A DNA stretch of 58,000 nucleotides from Adiantum capillus-veneris (GCA_014529385.2 CM043944.1:87017884-87075883), one strand, 5' to 3'; shown: positions 30,050 through 40,549, counted from the stretch's first letter. The notes: generated by a model not told the origin, from the letters alone. Numbers and translations are program-made.

Positions 30050-30934
30050 ACTGTGCTAATCAGAACTTGCAACTCCTCTTCATTTTCTTTGTTGATTTGC
30101 TCTAAAATAATTGACTCCTCTGATAAAGGCTCCTCGTTGGATGGCCCTTGTGAAGCAGAGCCTTTCCCTTGCCTTTTTTGAGCTTTATATGTTGCTGCCT
30201 TATTCTCCTTCCTTAATGGCACAGACTCCTCCCTAACAGGCTCCTCCCTTACTGGCACAGTCTCCTCGCTGTGGATCCTCCCTAACTGGCTTCGGATCCT
30301 CCATGCCTTGCTCATTTTTCTTCATAACTAGTTCCTCCATAAATGTCTCTGTTTCTTCAATGACCACCTCAGGGTCCACCCTGGCCTGCTCATGCCCCTC
30401 ATCAGTTGGCTCAGCCTGCCCATCTGTGTCATTTCTCTCGACCCGTGATCATGTCCTTCTGCTGCTTAGTTCAGCCCTAGAAGGCTTTGTCTGTCGTGCA
30501 CGAGGATGGAGAGGGGGGATGTTAAGAATATCCATGGTTCTACTATCCCGGATAGGTACTGGCTGAAGCAGCCCATTGTAGCAAAATTGGAGCCTCCGAA
30601 GAGTGTCAAAATCCCACGGCATGATAGTAACACGGTGTGCATGGGCAGCCAGGATATATCCATTGCTGAAGAATTCAACGAGGTAGTCTTCTGCAATTTC
30701 TTACAGGCAGAGAAGTGCACTTCTGGCCCATTGCATGATGCCCACTCTAGTGCTCGCAAATCTCTTACACTACTCGCTGGAAAGGAAGACATGTATTGGC
30801 CGGTTGCATGTGTCATTCGATCCTTTGCAACTCTTACAGGACACCTTTGTGCGCCTCATATCGGTGCCTTCTTGCTTGAGCATGCAAAGAGTCACCTATT
30901 GCCCTTGTGGGCAATGCCTTTGCATGAGGAATCT
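30050..30934 (-). pseudogene. Divergent histone H3-like gene relic with long charged C-terminal tail
   Basis: Minus strand, exon starting after a TTTGTAG acceptor at about 30935. It encodes RRHRY (HRY at 30866-30858), then LPFQRVV (30788-30768) and, after one extra base near 30740, RSALLCL (30724-30704), EIAEDYLVEFF and AHAHRVTIMP, ending TLRRL at about 30590. Against canonical H3 the stretch from L-R-E-I to the Q-E of helix 2 has the same residue count throughout, and the last 37 residues align without a gap at about half identity. Stops at 30834-30836, 30813-30815, 30765-30767, 30747-30749 and 30701-30703 show it is dead. After the H3 fold comes a tail of about 180 residues with PVREE repeats and a KAQKRQGKGSA basic patch, with another TGA and a frameshift near 30280. 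Loop 1 has canonical length, unlike most CENH3. Confidence 0.85.
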
Positions 30935-30996
30935 CTACAAATAGCATAACAGAAAACGAAATTTCATTTGTTGCACAAGGGACTTAAGATTTCTAG

Positions 30997-31870
30997 GGTC
31001 AGCACTAAGCGAAGAAGTGCACCAAATAAGGTTGTATTGCCTCTACTCGCTTGGTACTGATCTCAGAAAAATATAATGGCAAACATCATTAATAAAGACG
31101 ATGGTCAGTACCAAGCGAACAGGTGCAACAAATAGAGTTTGCCTTCCCTTATTCGCTTAGTACTGACCTGAGCAAAGTATAATAGCAAACATCATTAATA
31201 AAGACGATGGTCAGTAACAAGCGAACAGGTGCAACGATGGTCAGTACCAAGCAAACAGGTGCAACGAATAGAGTTTGCCTTCCCTTATTCGCTTGGTACT
31301 GACCTCAGAAAAGTATAATAGCAAATATCATTAAAAAAGATGATGGTCAGTTCCAAGCGAACAGGTGCAACGAATAAAGTTTTCCTTCCCTTATTCGCTT
31401 GGTGCTGACCTCAGAAAAGTATAATAGCAAACATCATTAATAAAGACGATGGTCAGTAAATAACAAGCAAACAGGTGCAACGATGGTCAGTACCAAGCGA
31501 ACAGGTGCAACGAATAGAGTTTGCCTTCCCTTATTCGCTTGGTACTGACCTCAGAAAATTCTAATAGCAAATATTATTAATAAAGATGATGGTCAGTACC
31601 AAGCAAACAGGTGCAACGAACAGAGTTTGCCTTCCCTTATTCGCTTGGTACTGACCTCAAAAAAGTATGATAGCAAACATCATTAATAAAGACAATGGTC
31701 AGTACCAAGCGAACGGGTGCAACGAATAGAGTTTTCTATCCCTTATTCTCTTTGTATTGACCTCAGCAAAGTATAATAGCAAACATCATTAATAAAGACA
31801 CTGATCAGTACCAAGCGAACAGGTGCAACGAATAGAGCTTGCCTTCCCTTATTCGCTTGGTGTTGACCTG
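30997..31870. repeat. Hairpin array B: 106-bp tandem repeats with 17-bp perfect inverted arms
   Basis: Units start at 30997, 31103, 31209, 31345, 31451, 31591, 31697 and 31803. The period is exactly 106 bp apart from two 30- and 34-bp partial left-arm duplications (at 31209-31239 and 31451-31485). Consensus arms are GGTCAGTACCAAGCGAA and its exact complement TTCGCTTGGTACTGACC, separated by about 32 nt. The inter-hairpin spacer (AGTATAATAGCAAACATCATTAATAAAGAC region) is also conserved. Confidence 0.95.
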
Positions 31871-32254
31871 ACAAAATAAAAGTGCACAAAAGTGTAGTAG
31901 CATACCTCTTCAGTGTGTGTAGATTTCTGCGTCACTAAAGCTCTGCAAAACAGGAGTAAGAGGAGGATGCGCAAAAAGGAGGAGCACTAGAGAGTAAGAT
32001 GAGGATGCGCAAAAAGGGTTGGGAGCACAAAAGAAATGGTTTGCTTACTACGTAGCATTGACGGGGACAGAGTTAAATCGCCGGATAGTAGAGGATGCGA
32101 AAAGAGGCAGAAGAGCGCTCAAGGTTTTACTGTTTGCTCACTGCATGAGCGCTCATCTAGGGCGAGGGTATAGTTAAAATGTTTGGCGGGGGTACTGCCT
32201 CTAAACTTAGTATGCTTACCTTGGCGAGGGTGAAAACTTCACTTATGCGCATGA
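31871..32254. other. No supported gene
   Basis: Between hairpin array B and a possible basic exon. A short direct repeat (AGGATGCGCAAAAAGG at about 31965 and 32003) is the only structure seen. Confidence 0.4.
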
Positions 32255-32616
32255 TTACACTCGAGATTGTGGTTGGTAGATCGTACTCCATGGGAATCTG
32301 AGCCTGTTTATTACTCTCAAACTGGTTGTCTTTGTGAGCACAACCCACGTGCCTTTTTTGAGTGACCGTTTAGAGTCACACGCCGATCGTCGTTGCAATC
32401 GCGATCTCCATCTCCAAGTAGAACAAACAGACCGCCCTTGACTTCGTCTTTTCTGTGCTCTTCCCCTTGGCCACCTCTCGCAATCCTGCGTTGAGCGACC
32501 TCCACTGGTTTGAGTCCATTGCTGTCGTGTTGCCATTTCACTTGCCTTCGTCTTTTTGTCCTCTTCCTCCTAGCCACCTTCTGGTTCTTGCTCTTCGCGA
32601 CCTGCGACATCACCAT
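32255..32616 (-). other. Possible basic first exon upstream of the H3-like relic
   Basis: Two overlapping minus-strand frames start just after a (GA)n tract. One (ATG at 32616) is strongly basic (KNQKVARRKRTKRRRQVK). The other (ATG at 32536, MATRQQWTQTSGGRST) faintly recalls an H3 N-terminal tail. Position and strand would suit exon 1 of the H3-like gene, which would place array B in an intron. Both the similarity and the linkage are weak. Confidence 0.25.
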
Positions 32617-32618
32617 CC

Positions 32619-32620
<2 letters not shown>

Positions 32621-32707
<87 letters not shown>
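32621..32707. repeat. (CT)43 microsatellite, 87 bp
   Basis: Uninterrupted CT dinucleotides. GA/CT tracts are common in plant 5' UTRs, and this one sits just upstream of the basic minus-strand frame. Confidence 0.98.
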
Positions 32708-32709
<2 letters not shown>

Positions 32710-33054
32710 GCCTGTGTGTTGTTAATTGTGTGCACACCGAAGCAACTACGTTACAGGGTTAGGGCACAAGGGGAACAACACTCCAAGGGCAAAGAGTGGT
32801 CGTTAGGGTAAGATTAGAAGTCTCGCAACCTCAAGATTGGCATAGTTACAAATGGTACATATTAGTTAAGATTCTCCATGCACCGCATGGTTGGAGTAAT
32901 TACTTCTTATGTGACCATGCCTGAGTTGTTATTCAATGCTATGTTTGGGCATAGTGAGTGAGTAGGCCTATATATTTTTTACTAATAAGATTAAATGCTC
33001 TATTCCAATCCACCTGTTCCGAATGGACGTGGGTACAACGTACATTTAACTTAT

Positions 33055-33222
33055 GTCAGAACCAAGCGAATAGGGCCCTTCAGAGATTCTAGGGGCCCCT
33101 ATTCGCGTGGTTTTGATGCTAGTCATGTCACCTATTATGACATTAGCACGCGGGACAGAACCAAGCGAATACAAACCTTGCAGGATACCCGAGGCTCAAT
33201 ATTCGCTTGGTTATGACACCAA
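33055..33222. repeat. Hairpin pair C: two inverted repeats sharing the ACCAAGCGAATA core
   Basis: Two hairpins about 100 bp apart. The first (33055-33118) pairs AACCAAGCGAATAGGGCCC with GGGCCCCTATTCGCGTGGTT. The second (33155-33219) pairs AACCAAGCGAATA with TATTCGCTTGGTT. The core is the same as in array B. Confidence 0.88.
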
Positions 33223-33257
33223 ATACATACCAATTTTGAATAGTAGTTTTGGCTTGC

Positions 33258-34940
33258 TTTTTCTTTCAATCATGGGGATCATAGTCCTGGAGACAAATGA
33301 TGTGGGCGAGGATACATGTGAAGAAAAACTATTCACGTTCTTATACAACGCCCGTGCTCATCACCGTGCACCAGAACTATCAGGAATGTTTAATGCAGGG
33401 TTTTATATACAGAGGATCATAGATTGCTCATTTGAGTACCTACAAACCCATTTGCAACAGTATGAGGCAGTCATTTGTGAAAAAATCCATGAAAATTGAT
33501 GGCATGAGATATGTGCACCCAACCGACCTTGACCCTGGCAAGAGTGCGGCAAGGAGACTAAATTGCTATCTAGAAAAGTGTCCCTCCAATGCTCTGCTTG
33601 TACAAGACAGGTGTATGAAGCACTTATAAAAGTGTCGCTTAGTGGAACTCAACCACGCGTTTGTCTATTACTTGTATTTGCAGACGGATGGTGAGTCAGA
33701 GACTTCCCAGTCAACAACTTTTGGTAGTTGTCCATTGGCGCCGGAGGAAGAGGTAGAGGATGTGGAGGTGCAGTTTGACTCAGAAGAAGAGCGGGTAGAG
33801 GTATTAAAGGAAACATTTGATGCAGGCTTAACTCTTGCTTCTCTTGCGAATGCAGCATTAGGCTGCAAGCAAGAAAGCTCAAATAAGGAAGTGACTTTGC
33901 CTCTGAATTGCGCTCCCAGCTTTGCTATGGTGGGAGACACCCACTACGTTCTGCTCACAGATATCATGCATGAGGTGAATATAGGAGAGGACTACTCCCT
34001 AGCTGCAATTGAAAATTTTTGTGAGGTAGACATGGGATTTGTGGATGATGATGGAGTGGATCAACATCTTATTGTTGAAACAGTTGTCCACGACTCACAG
34101 TTCACTTCAGGGTGGCAACTCATCAAAGATACAATCAATGAAGCAAAGTCCGGAGAGGCCAATTTGCCAACAGATGAGCATTTTCAATCAACAACAAAAC
34201 AACTCGGCTTGGAAAACATGGGTAGGCCCGTGGCACCCAGAGCTCAGGTAATGAATAGTCAGTCTATTCACTTGTGGGGACAGTCGATGCGGAAATGAAC
34301 GAGAATCAAATGGTAATTTTTAAAGGCATTCGGATGGTATTGGAGATGGCCCAGTGATGAAATATCGTGATCAGTCTTTTTGTTGACAGGTGCTAGTGTA
34401 TGACGATAGTTTCCTTAGAAGAGCGGGAGGTTCACGGCAAGGACTTGTCACTTGAGTACAAGGCAAGGGTGCAACGTTCTCTCACTACATTGGGCGTTTC
34501 AACCACAAAAAGGTTTGTAGAAACAATTCAAGTACTTGGCAATTGTATCCATCTCACTTACGGCCCATAAATGTTTTAATATTGTTTTGTAGATCATAAT
34601 ATACCACAAGGAATACTCCGAGGACAATGCAAAGTTTCCACTATTTGCAATGAAAGTTATTACAAGATTGTGTGGTGGGCACCCCCTCCCACTAAACATA
34701 GAAAGACTAATTCTGATTGAAAACAATTTGCTCTACACGTCTTTGGCATTGGGTATGGGTGCCAAGCACTCAGAGCCCCCTATTTCATGTCCTACACAGC
34801 TCAGGCTTTGGCTGCAGGGGTTGAAGACCCGGAGAGCTTAGATCCATACAACAAGCGGTTGTTTATGAGGGAAAGAAGATGGCTGATGCCCGTGGGGATG
34901 CTGCCATCAATAGAGGAACGAGCTCGTCTATAGAGCTTGC
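33258..34940 (+). pseudogene. Unrecognised multi-exon gene relic beside hairpin pair C
   Basis: Plus-strand exons. 33258-33620 has LFTFLYNARAHHRAPELSG and, after a shift near 33475, GMRYVHPTDLDPGKSAARR. 33683-34247 is acidic (EEEVEDVEVQFDSEEE, APSFAMVGDTHYVLLTDIMHE) and ends CAG before GTAATG. The intron is 34248-34389 (TGACAG acceptor). A short exon, 34390-34512, carries EREVHGKDLSLEYKARVQ. The intron 34513-34592 ends TTTTGTAG. The last exon, from 34593, carries YHKEYSEDNAKFPLFAMKV, LALGMGAKHSEPP and, after a shift near 34800, DPYNKRLFMRERRWLMP. It converges on the transposase-like gene to the right. Family unknown. Confidence 0.6.
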
Positions 34941-35138
34941 ACATTGAAGAGGTACAGAGTGAGGAAGAAGGAGGTGCATCAAAGAGAATAAAAACAACGG
35001 GCTCAGGTCCATCTTCTCCCGCTCCTGACTCGTGACTGTCGCCACCTCGCATGGTGCTCCCCCACAATTGAATTTTCCCAAGCCATTTGTTTCTTCTCTT
35101 TGCGGATGTGTTGTAAAGCCCGTGTACTTTTTGAACTC

Positions 35139-37595
35139 TTAAGAAGCTCCTATAAGTTGTCTATAAGTCCATTGGTGTAACTCTAATAGACCATTGGCCT
35201 TATCCTTTCCTCCCCCATGTCTAGTGTGCTTAAAGTAACCTGTTCTTGTCATGTAGTGGGTTTTTTTCATGCCTTGTGTGGACCATATTGATAGTGAGCC
35301 GTATGTCTTGGCAAAATATGGACCATGGTTGAACAGTATGTGCTACATTGAAATAAAACAAAATGATGAGTAGAGTACAAATTTAAATTTTGTTTGTATA
35401 CATAGAATGCTAACTCACCATGTAATGTGTGATATGTTGTCCACCCCACCCTATAAGGTAAGCCTTCTTCCAATCCAGCAAGGCTGCTTGAAATGATGTG
35501 AGCTTACTTTGGTCCCAAGAATGCTGCTCAATGTAGTGGAAAATTTTATCTAATGATTTCCACACGTTCGCCTTGTGATTTTGGATTGCCCCACCACCAG
35601 CATTGTCTTTAACCACTTTATGTAATGATTTCCATTTGTTGAACAGGTTTCTCCTCTCTTCTCTATTTGAATCTTTGAAGCTAAACCCAAGAAACCTTCT
35701 GGCCTTCATGCCGCCTATCGATGCTTTCCTTGGTGCCTTGTAACAACTTTGAGACATCTTAGGGTCCTCTTCGATTTTGACATTGGCTCCATGCAAACCA
35801 ATGTCTGAGATCACTCCCTCTGATGCTTTGATCACTCTTTTTGACTCACTCTCTGGCTTTAATGTCCATGAAAAACGTATGTACAAATAAACCACCTTTT
35901 CAATTATTTGAAAGAGTGCATGAAGTGTACAGACGTGAACTCTACTCAGAGGAATATCAAGCACTCGCCTAAAAGTTTTATCTTGAAGATGTCTATTGGG
36001 AGCTCTATTCCATTGCACACTCTCAAGAGATTGTGCATCAGCCATGCAATATAAGCATGGATTTTCCACAGTTGCTCCGTGTGTTATGTTGTACATACAC
36101 TTAAGAGTCTTTAAGTCACGTGCCATGTGCCATTCCACTGTATAGTCTCCAAATCCTTCCACTGAAATAACAACTCCGTTTCTTTGTTCACTGATGATAG
36201 AAGGAATTTGGGTTTGACCAAAAACCCAATCAAGGATTTCAAAATCTTCCTTATCAACCTGCAATGAAAAATGAAATCAAAAAAGCAACAACCAAATAAT
36301 CAATGTTTTTGTTATTATAGAGTGAACTAAGTATACTTGAAATGATCTTAGAGTTAGAATGTTGTTTTCGGATTGCACGCTGAAGTATCGTGAATCCTCT
36401 TTCGTTATTGATGGATCCAGAGCTCTGTTCATGAAAAGGGTAATGGTGACTCTCTCCAACTTCTTGTTCTTCAGGACCTCGCACTCGTCGAGCTTCAAAA
36501 CAAACTTGAGAACCCCATGCACTCCTCTCGACTAATGCCAAAGAAGTGAGTTGCATACCTTTGCAATGCTTCAAGATCAATGAAGACGTTGTTGTGCTCG
36601 TTAAATTGTACCTCTCTGCCGCCCTTGCCTAAGAAAATTGCTTCAATATGGAATGCTGACCCAAGTTTCTCAAACACCTCATCATTTACCTGCCGGTGAG
36701 CAACCTTTACATGTGATGGCTTTGGCAGCAATGATCCTCTTTGTAGTTTATTTTGAGACTTTTTAGCTAATGCTTTGAAGAGTGCCATGTATCCCATCTG
36801 CGAGATGCCACTCTCATCAAGTATTGCTTGCACTTCCATTGGTTCCAGCTGATTCTCGTTCATGAAGGAGGTAAGGAGCCCTTTCAACTTACGAAATTTT
36901 TTCTGAGTTATCATCTCTTCAACTACTTCTTTTGGAATTAGATGGCTGTAATGCACTCTGGCATTGAAGCCTACACGTTCGAGTTTGGATGCAGTAAAAA
37001 CTTGCCAAAAAAGCACCATGCGTTATGATCGTGTATAGGAATGTGTATCCGTTTCTTAGTGAAGCACATTGAAGATGCAAAAGCAGAAACAAATTTCGAG
37101 TTACCTTAAAGCTCGTATTCACTTTTTCAGGCCACCACTACCAATCTTCATGTTCTCAATGTTGCACAGATCTCGTTTTCTTTTCCGACTACGAAGCACG
37201 GTGTCTTTCTCTCGCAAACTTGTGATCTTCTTCTCAAGGCTTTGGATTGTCTCTTTGTTTGATGAAATCTTCCGAGAGCATGCTTCATTAAGTTTCTTCA
37301 GCTACATGTTCTCCATCGCCAAGAGGTTTCTTTGCCTTTCCCCTCTCATTTCCAAATGTTCGATGTATCCTAATAGCCCATCCTTGCCATCACTTGTGAA
37401 ATGTAAGAGGTTAGTGATATTAGCAAAGGGAGGTGGCACATTTGTTGTAGGATCCTTTGGATAAATAGACCCATCGGTCCACAAATCCAAATAATGTTCC
37501 TTGTATGTCCTTCTAAGTTCCTTCTCCAGTTGAGATAAGAAAGACCCCCTCCTATGTTGCTGCAAACGGTGCGTACTCTTACAATACATCAACAT
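35139..37595 (-). pseudogene. Multi-exon transposase-like gene (plant DNA-transposon family), broken
   Basis: Minus-strand exons. 37595-37105 is coiled-coil-rich, with a TAG near 37310 and a TGA near its end. 37000-36337 has SGISQMGYMALFKALAK, FIDLEALQRY, then VLKFVLKLDECEVLKNKKLE and SVQSENNI after a missing G near 36514. 36258-35419 has WVFGQTQIPSI, GDYTVEWHMARDLKTLKCMY, ENPCLYC, IPLSRVHVCTLHALFQII, KARRFLGF and GWGGQHITHYM. 35342-35139 has GPYFAKTYGSLSIWSTQGM, RHGGGKDKANG, stop at 35139-35141. Introns are 36336-36259 (GTATAC...TTGCAG) and 35418-35343 (GTGAGT...GTAG). I know this arrangement from unnamed repeated plant proteins. Transposase activity is inferred from repetition, the acidic residues and CxxC, not proven. 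A second relic lies at 50.9-51.6 kb. Confidence 0.68.
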
Positions 37596-37599
37596 GAAG

Positions 37600-38023
37600 A
37601 TGATGCGTGTTCTTCCTTTGAGTAAGTGTTGCAGATGAAGGGGTTGAGGATTTCAAGTTCATTTGGTGTTTTCATCAAAAAAAGAAGCGTTCTCCATTCC
37701 TAGAGTTGATAGAGAAATAGACAGACACTTGAAACTCATGAAATATCTCAGGTTTTGGGAGGGAAGGACGTATTCTCATGTTTAGAGTTGATAGAGTTCG
37801 TGTGGCTTATGTTTCTGGAAGGAACGCTTGTAAGTTGGCATTTCAAATCATTAGTCATATGGTTAGTTGGATTCCTGACAAGAGAACGAAGGATAAGAAT
37901 GATAAAGACAGTGGCTACCTACCAAAGAATGTCATTTTGACTTTTCGTTGGTGCAAAAAAGTATCACATAAAATGCACAATTTAACATTTTCATTTTCTC
38001 TCTCTAAGCCGAGGTGGAACTTC
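37600..38023. other. No supported gene
   Basis: Intergenic stretch between two minus-strand relics. It may include the first exon of the transposase-like gene, but I cannot support one. Confidence 0.35.
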
Positions 38024-38772
38024 TTACAGGGCCCAAAAGTGAGTCCAACTTTCTCCTAATGGCTGTGCACGTTCTCCGCCTCTTTTACAACCAACAACCA
38101 GACCAATCTGTGGGATGTCCAAACTCTTAACATCTGCCTGATCAGTAGAATCCATTGCATGGAGAATAAATGTTTTTTGGACAAGGGGAAGAACCGCACA
38201 GGCCAACCCATACAATCTTTCCTCCGTCAACCATTTTGGATGGCTGGTCCACTCGATTGTGAGAGCAATGTTTGCATTGATGCTCACATTGATCAATTCC
38301 AAATTCTACCACCAACATATGTTTATATATCACATGGGAGGTCAAAATAATATACCTCCACCAATCATCTCCCAGGGCTGGATCAACAATGGCCAATGCG
38401 TGTTTTGTAATTTTTTTGGATGGTGCGTCTATTTCAAAGAATGCTTTTTTATATTGGCCTTGAAACTCCGAGGGAAGCATTCTATCCTTCTCTGCAATGA
38501 TCTTTTTCAAGGCTAGGGTGTGTTTTTCCTACACATATTGGCACTATTGGTAAATATCTTTTTTGAGATGTAAAAATTAATGCTAATTAATATTCAAAAA
38601 CTGCAATGCCACTCACGAGATGAAGGAACTGTGACATCAAAGCCACATGCACATTATACCATTCTTTCCTCCCTAAGTTCTTATCAATGTCTACATGCGT
38701 CTGTAGACCACACATGGCAATTTCTCCATGATTTCCTCCTTTGAAGCAAGCCCCATTGCCCGCACCATCCAT
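38024..38772 (-). pseudogene. Unrecognised three-exon gene relic upstream of the transposase-like gene
   Basis: Exon 1 (to 38617) has THVDIDKNLGRKEWYNVHV and ends at GTGAGT. Intron 38616-38529, acceptor TGTGTAG. Exon 2 (38528-38356) has EKHTLALKKIIAEKDRM and ALAIVDPALGDDWWR. Intron 38355-38306 is short (50 nt), acceptor GGTGGTAG. Exon 3 (38305-38024) has TIEWTSHPKWLTEERLYGLA, DIPQIGLVVGCKRG and ESWTHFWAL. In exon 1 the protein-like frame switches once near 38720. I do not recognise the family. Same strand and close spacing suggest it is an additional gene of the same element as the transposase-like gene. Confidence 0.5.
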
Positions 38773-38779
38773 AACATGT

Positions 38780-40158
38780 CCGTGTAGGAGGTTGTAATGT
38801 ATCCCGTCTCATTCAATCTACACCGGATTGAGAGGCAAAGAATGATAAGATTATCTGATTCCAAAGGTATCTACATATCGAAAGGTCTCAAAAGAACTTA
38901 CATTATACATATCACAATGCTCAACATGTTAGTCTCATTTGAAGAGTCTGCCGCCACTAGTTCTACACAAACCCTTGGATGCAGATCAACATCTTTTTTG
39001 TAGGCAACACCTATAGCCATAGGAAAGGTCTCATATTACTTCATCCTAAAACATGAAATTAAGTTAACAACACATAAGACAATACTTACTATGTTTAAGA
39101 ACTTACATCCAAGCCGCTAGCCTATGGTTGACATCCCATGTATATAAAAATTTTCTGCACAGGTCACCCTGCAACATGTATCCTTGATTTTTGCCTCAAA
39201 CTAATATCCCTCCAACAAAAAGGTATCGGACAATGGATGCACGCGCTTGGGATCCTAACTAACGAGTCCTACCAAACACCGAGCGAGATTTTTCGAGCAA
39301 ACCAAAAGCCAAGCGAGATCCATAGATTAATTAGAGTACTTTGGTTAAGTACTTTGGTTCTTAATACTCTTTGATACTTACATATATGATGATTTCTTTT
39401 GTGTCAACTTTTTCTCCACCTTAAAAATTTTAAGTGTATCATTGATCTATTCACACCCTATTTACTATGTACGTATTATGGTAGACTTTAATTGTTGAGT
39501 GCTTTGGTTCTTTATATTGTTTGATACTTACATATTTGATGATTTCCTTTTGTGCCAACATTTGCTCCGCCTTAAAAGGTTAAGCATGTCATGTAAATAT
39601 AGATACATATACATTTGAGGTGGACCACCCTACAAACTACTTTTCAAAATTGTTCAAGTATTTCTATCTTTCAAATCCAATAATTACAGTGAGACAATAG
39701 TGCCAGAGAAAACACTATATATATGTTTTTTATTTGTGGATCTTGAGTCTCTGATTTTTCTCCTCCTTTGCAACTTTAGGCTTCTAGCCCTTAACTTTAC
39801 CAGCTCAAGCAGTTGACTTGTGTCCCTTATTCCTAATGGTTTTATGAACTTGTCTCATGCTCGTATAGACCTTATCGCATGAAGTAGACATATGAGAAAA
39901 TTGTAAATGAGCATCAATGAACGTTGTTTTGTGTCACTTTTGCACACCGTTGAATGCAAATGTAGTATCAACTTGAATTGACAACCACGTCATAGCTCCT
40001 TAGGAACGTGGGCATTTGCGATGCTCCGAGGCGCCCTCCAGGTTGTTCTTTTGAGGGTCCCAACCTGATAATCCCTACAGTTTACTTCTATCTCCATGTA
40101 ATGCTTACTTTGGGTGTTGTATCTAAGCCATGAATGCTATCTATGTGAATTTCTGGAT

Positions 40159-40160
<2 letters not shown>
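38780..40160. other. No supported gene
   Basis: AT-rich sequence with short frames only. GAGCGAG and CCAAGCGAG words occur at about 39280-39320 but without an inverted partner, so I do not count them as a fourth hairpin array. Confidence 0.45.
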
Positions 40161-40163
<3 letters not shown>

Positions 40164-40217
<54 letters not shown>

Positions 40218-40362
40218 AGAAGAAGAAGAAGTACAGCCGGAAGCAAGGCTTGGCATGAGAGTGAGAGAGAAGAAGAAGAAGAAGAAGAGATTTTTAACAT
40301 CGTAGGAAACTATCCCAAGAGACCTTAAAGATCTAGTCGACGAGGGGGGAGAGAGAGAGAGA

Positions 40363-40395
<33 letters not shown>

Positions 40396-40405
40396 GAGGG
40401 AGCGG

Positions 40406-40449
<44 letters not shown>

Positions 40450-40545
40450 GAAGAAGAAGTACAACTGGAAGCAAGACTTGGCGTGATAGAGAGAGAGAAG
40501 AAGAAGAAGAAGAAGAGAGTTTTAACGTCGTAGGAAACTATTGAG
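40164..40545. repeat. Duplicated GA-rich block with GA tracts and a 29-G run
   Basis: (GA)n at 40164-40211 and 40409-40445. A block beginning GAAGAAGAAGAAGTACA and ending with a GTAGGAAACTAT motif occurs at 40217-40312 and again at 40447-40541. Between the copies lies an uninterrupted run of 29 G at 40365-40393. Such runs can form stacked G-quartets and are also error-prone in assemblies. Confidence 0.9.
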
Positions 40546-40549
40546 AGCA

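Noticed and set aside
30506-30949. 147-codon plus-strand open frame
   Set aside because: It is the antisense shadow of the H3-like relic; the minus strand carries the recognisable protein.
29169-31870. Regularly spaced repeats that could be mistaken for a CRISPR array
   Set aside because: Units are 169 and 106 bp with conserved spacers and internal hairpins, in a plant-type genome, with no cas genes. These are tandem hairpin repeats.
428-37312. Alternative genetic code with TAA/TAG read as Gln
   Set aside because: Stops at Gln-type positions are suggestive, but the same genes also have frameshifts, and long frames such as 7356-11273 end normally. C-to-T decay explains it.
39270-39325. Fourth hairpin site with GAGCGAG and CCAAGCGAG
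   Set aside because: Both words are in the same orientation; no inverted partner or tandem unit was seen.
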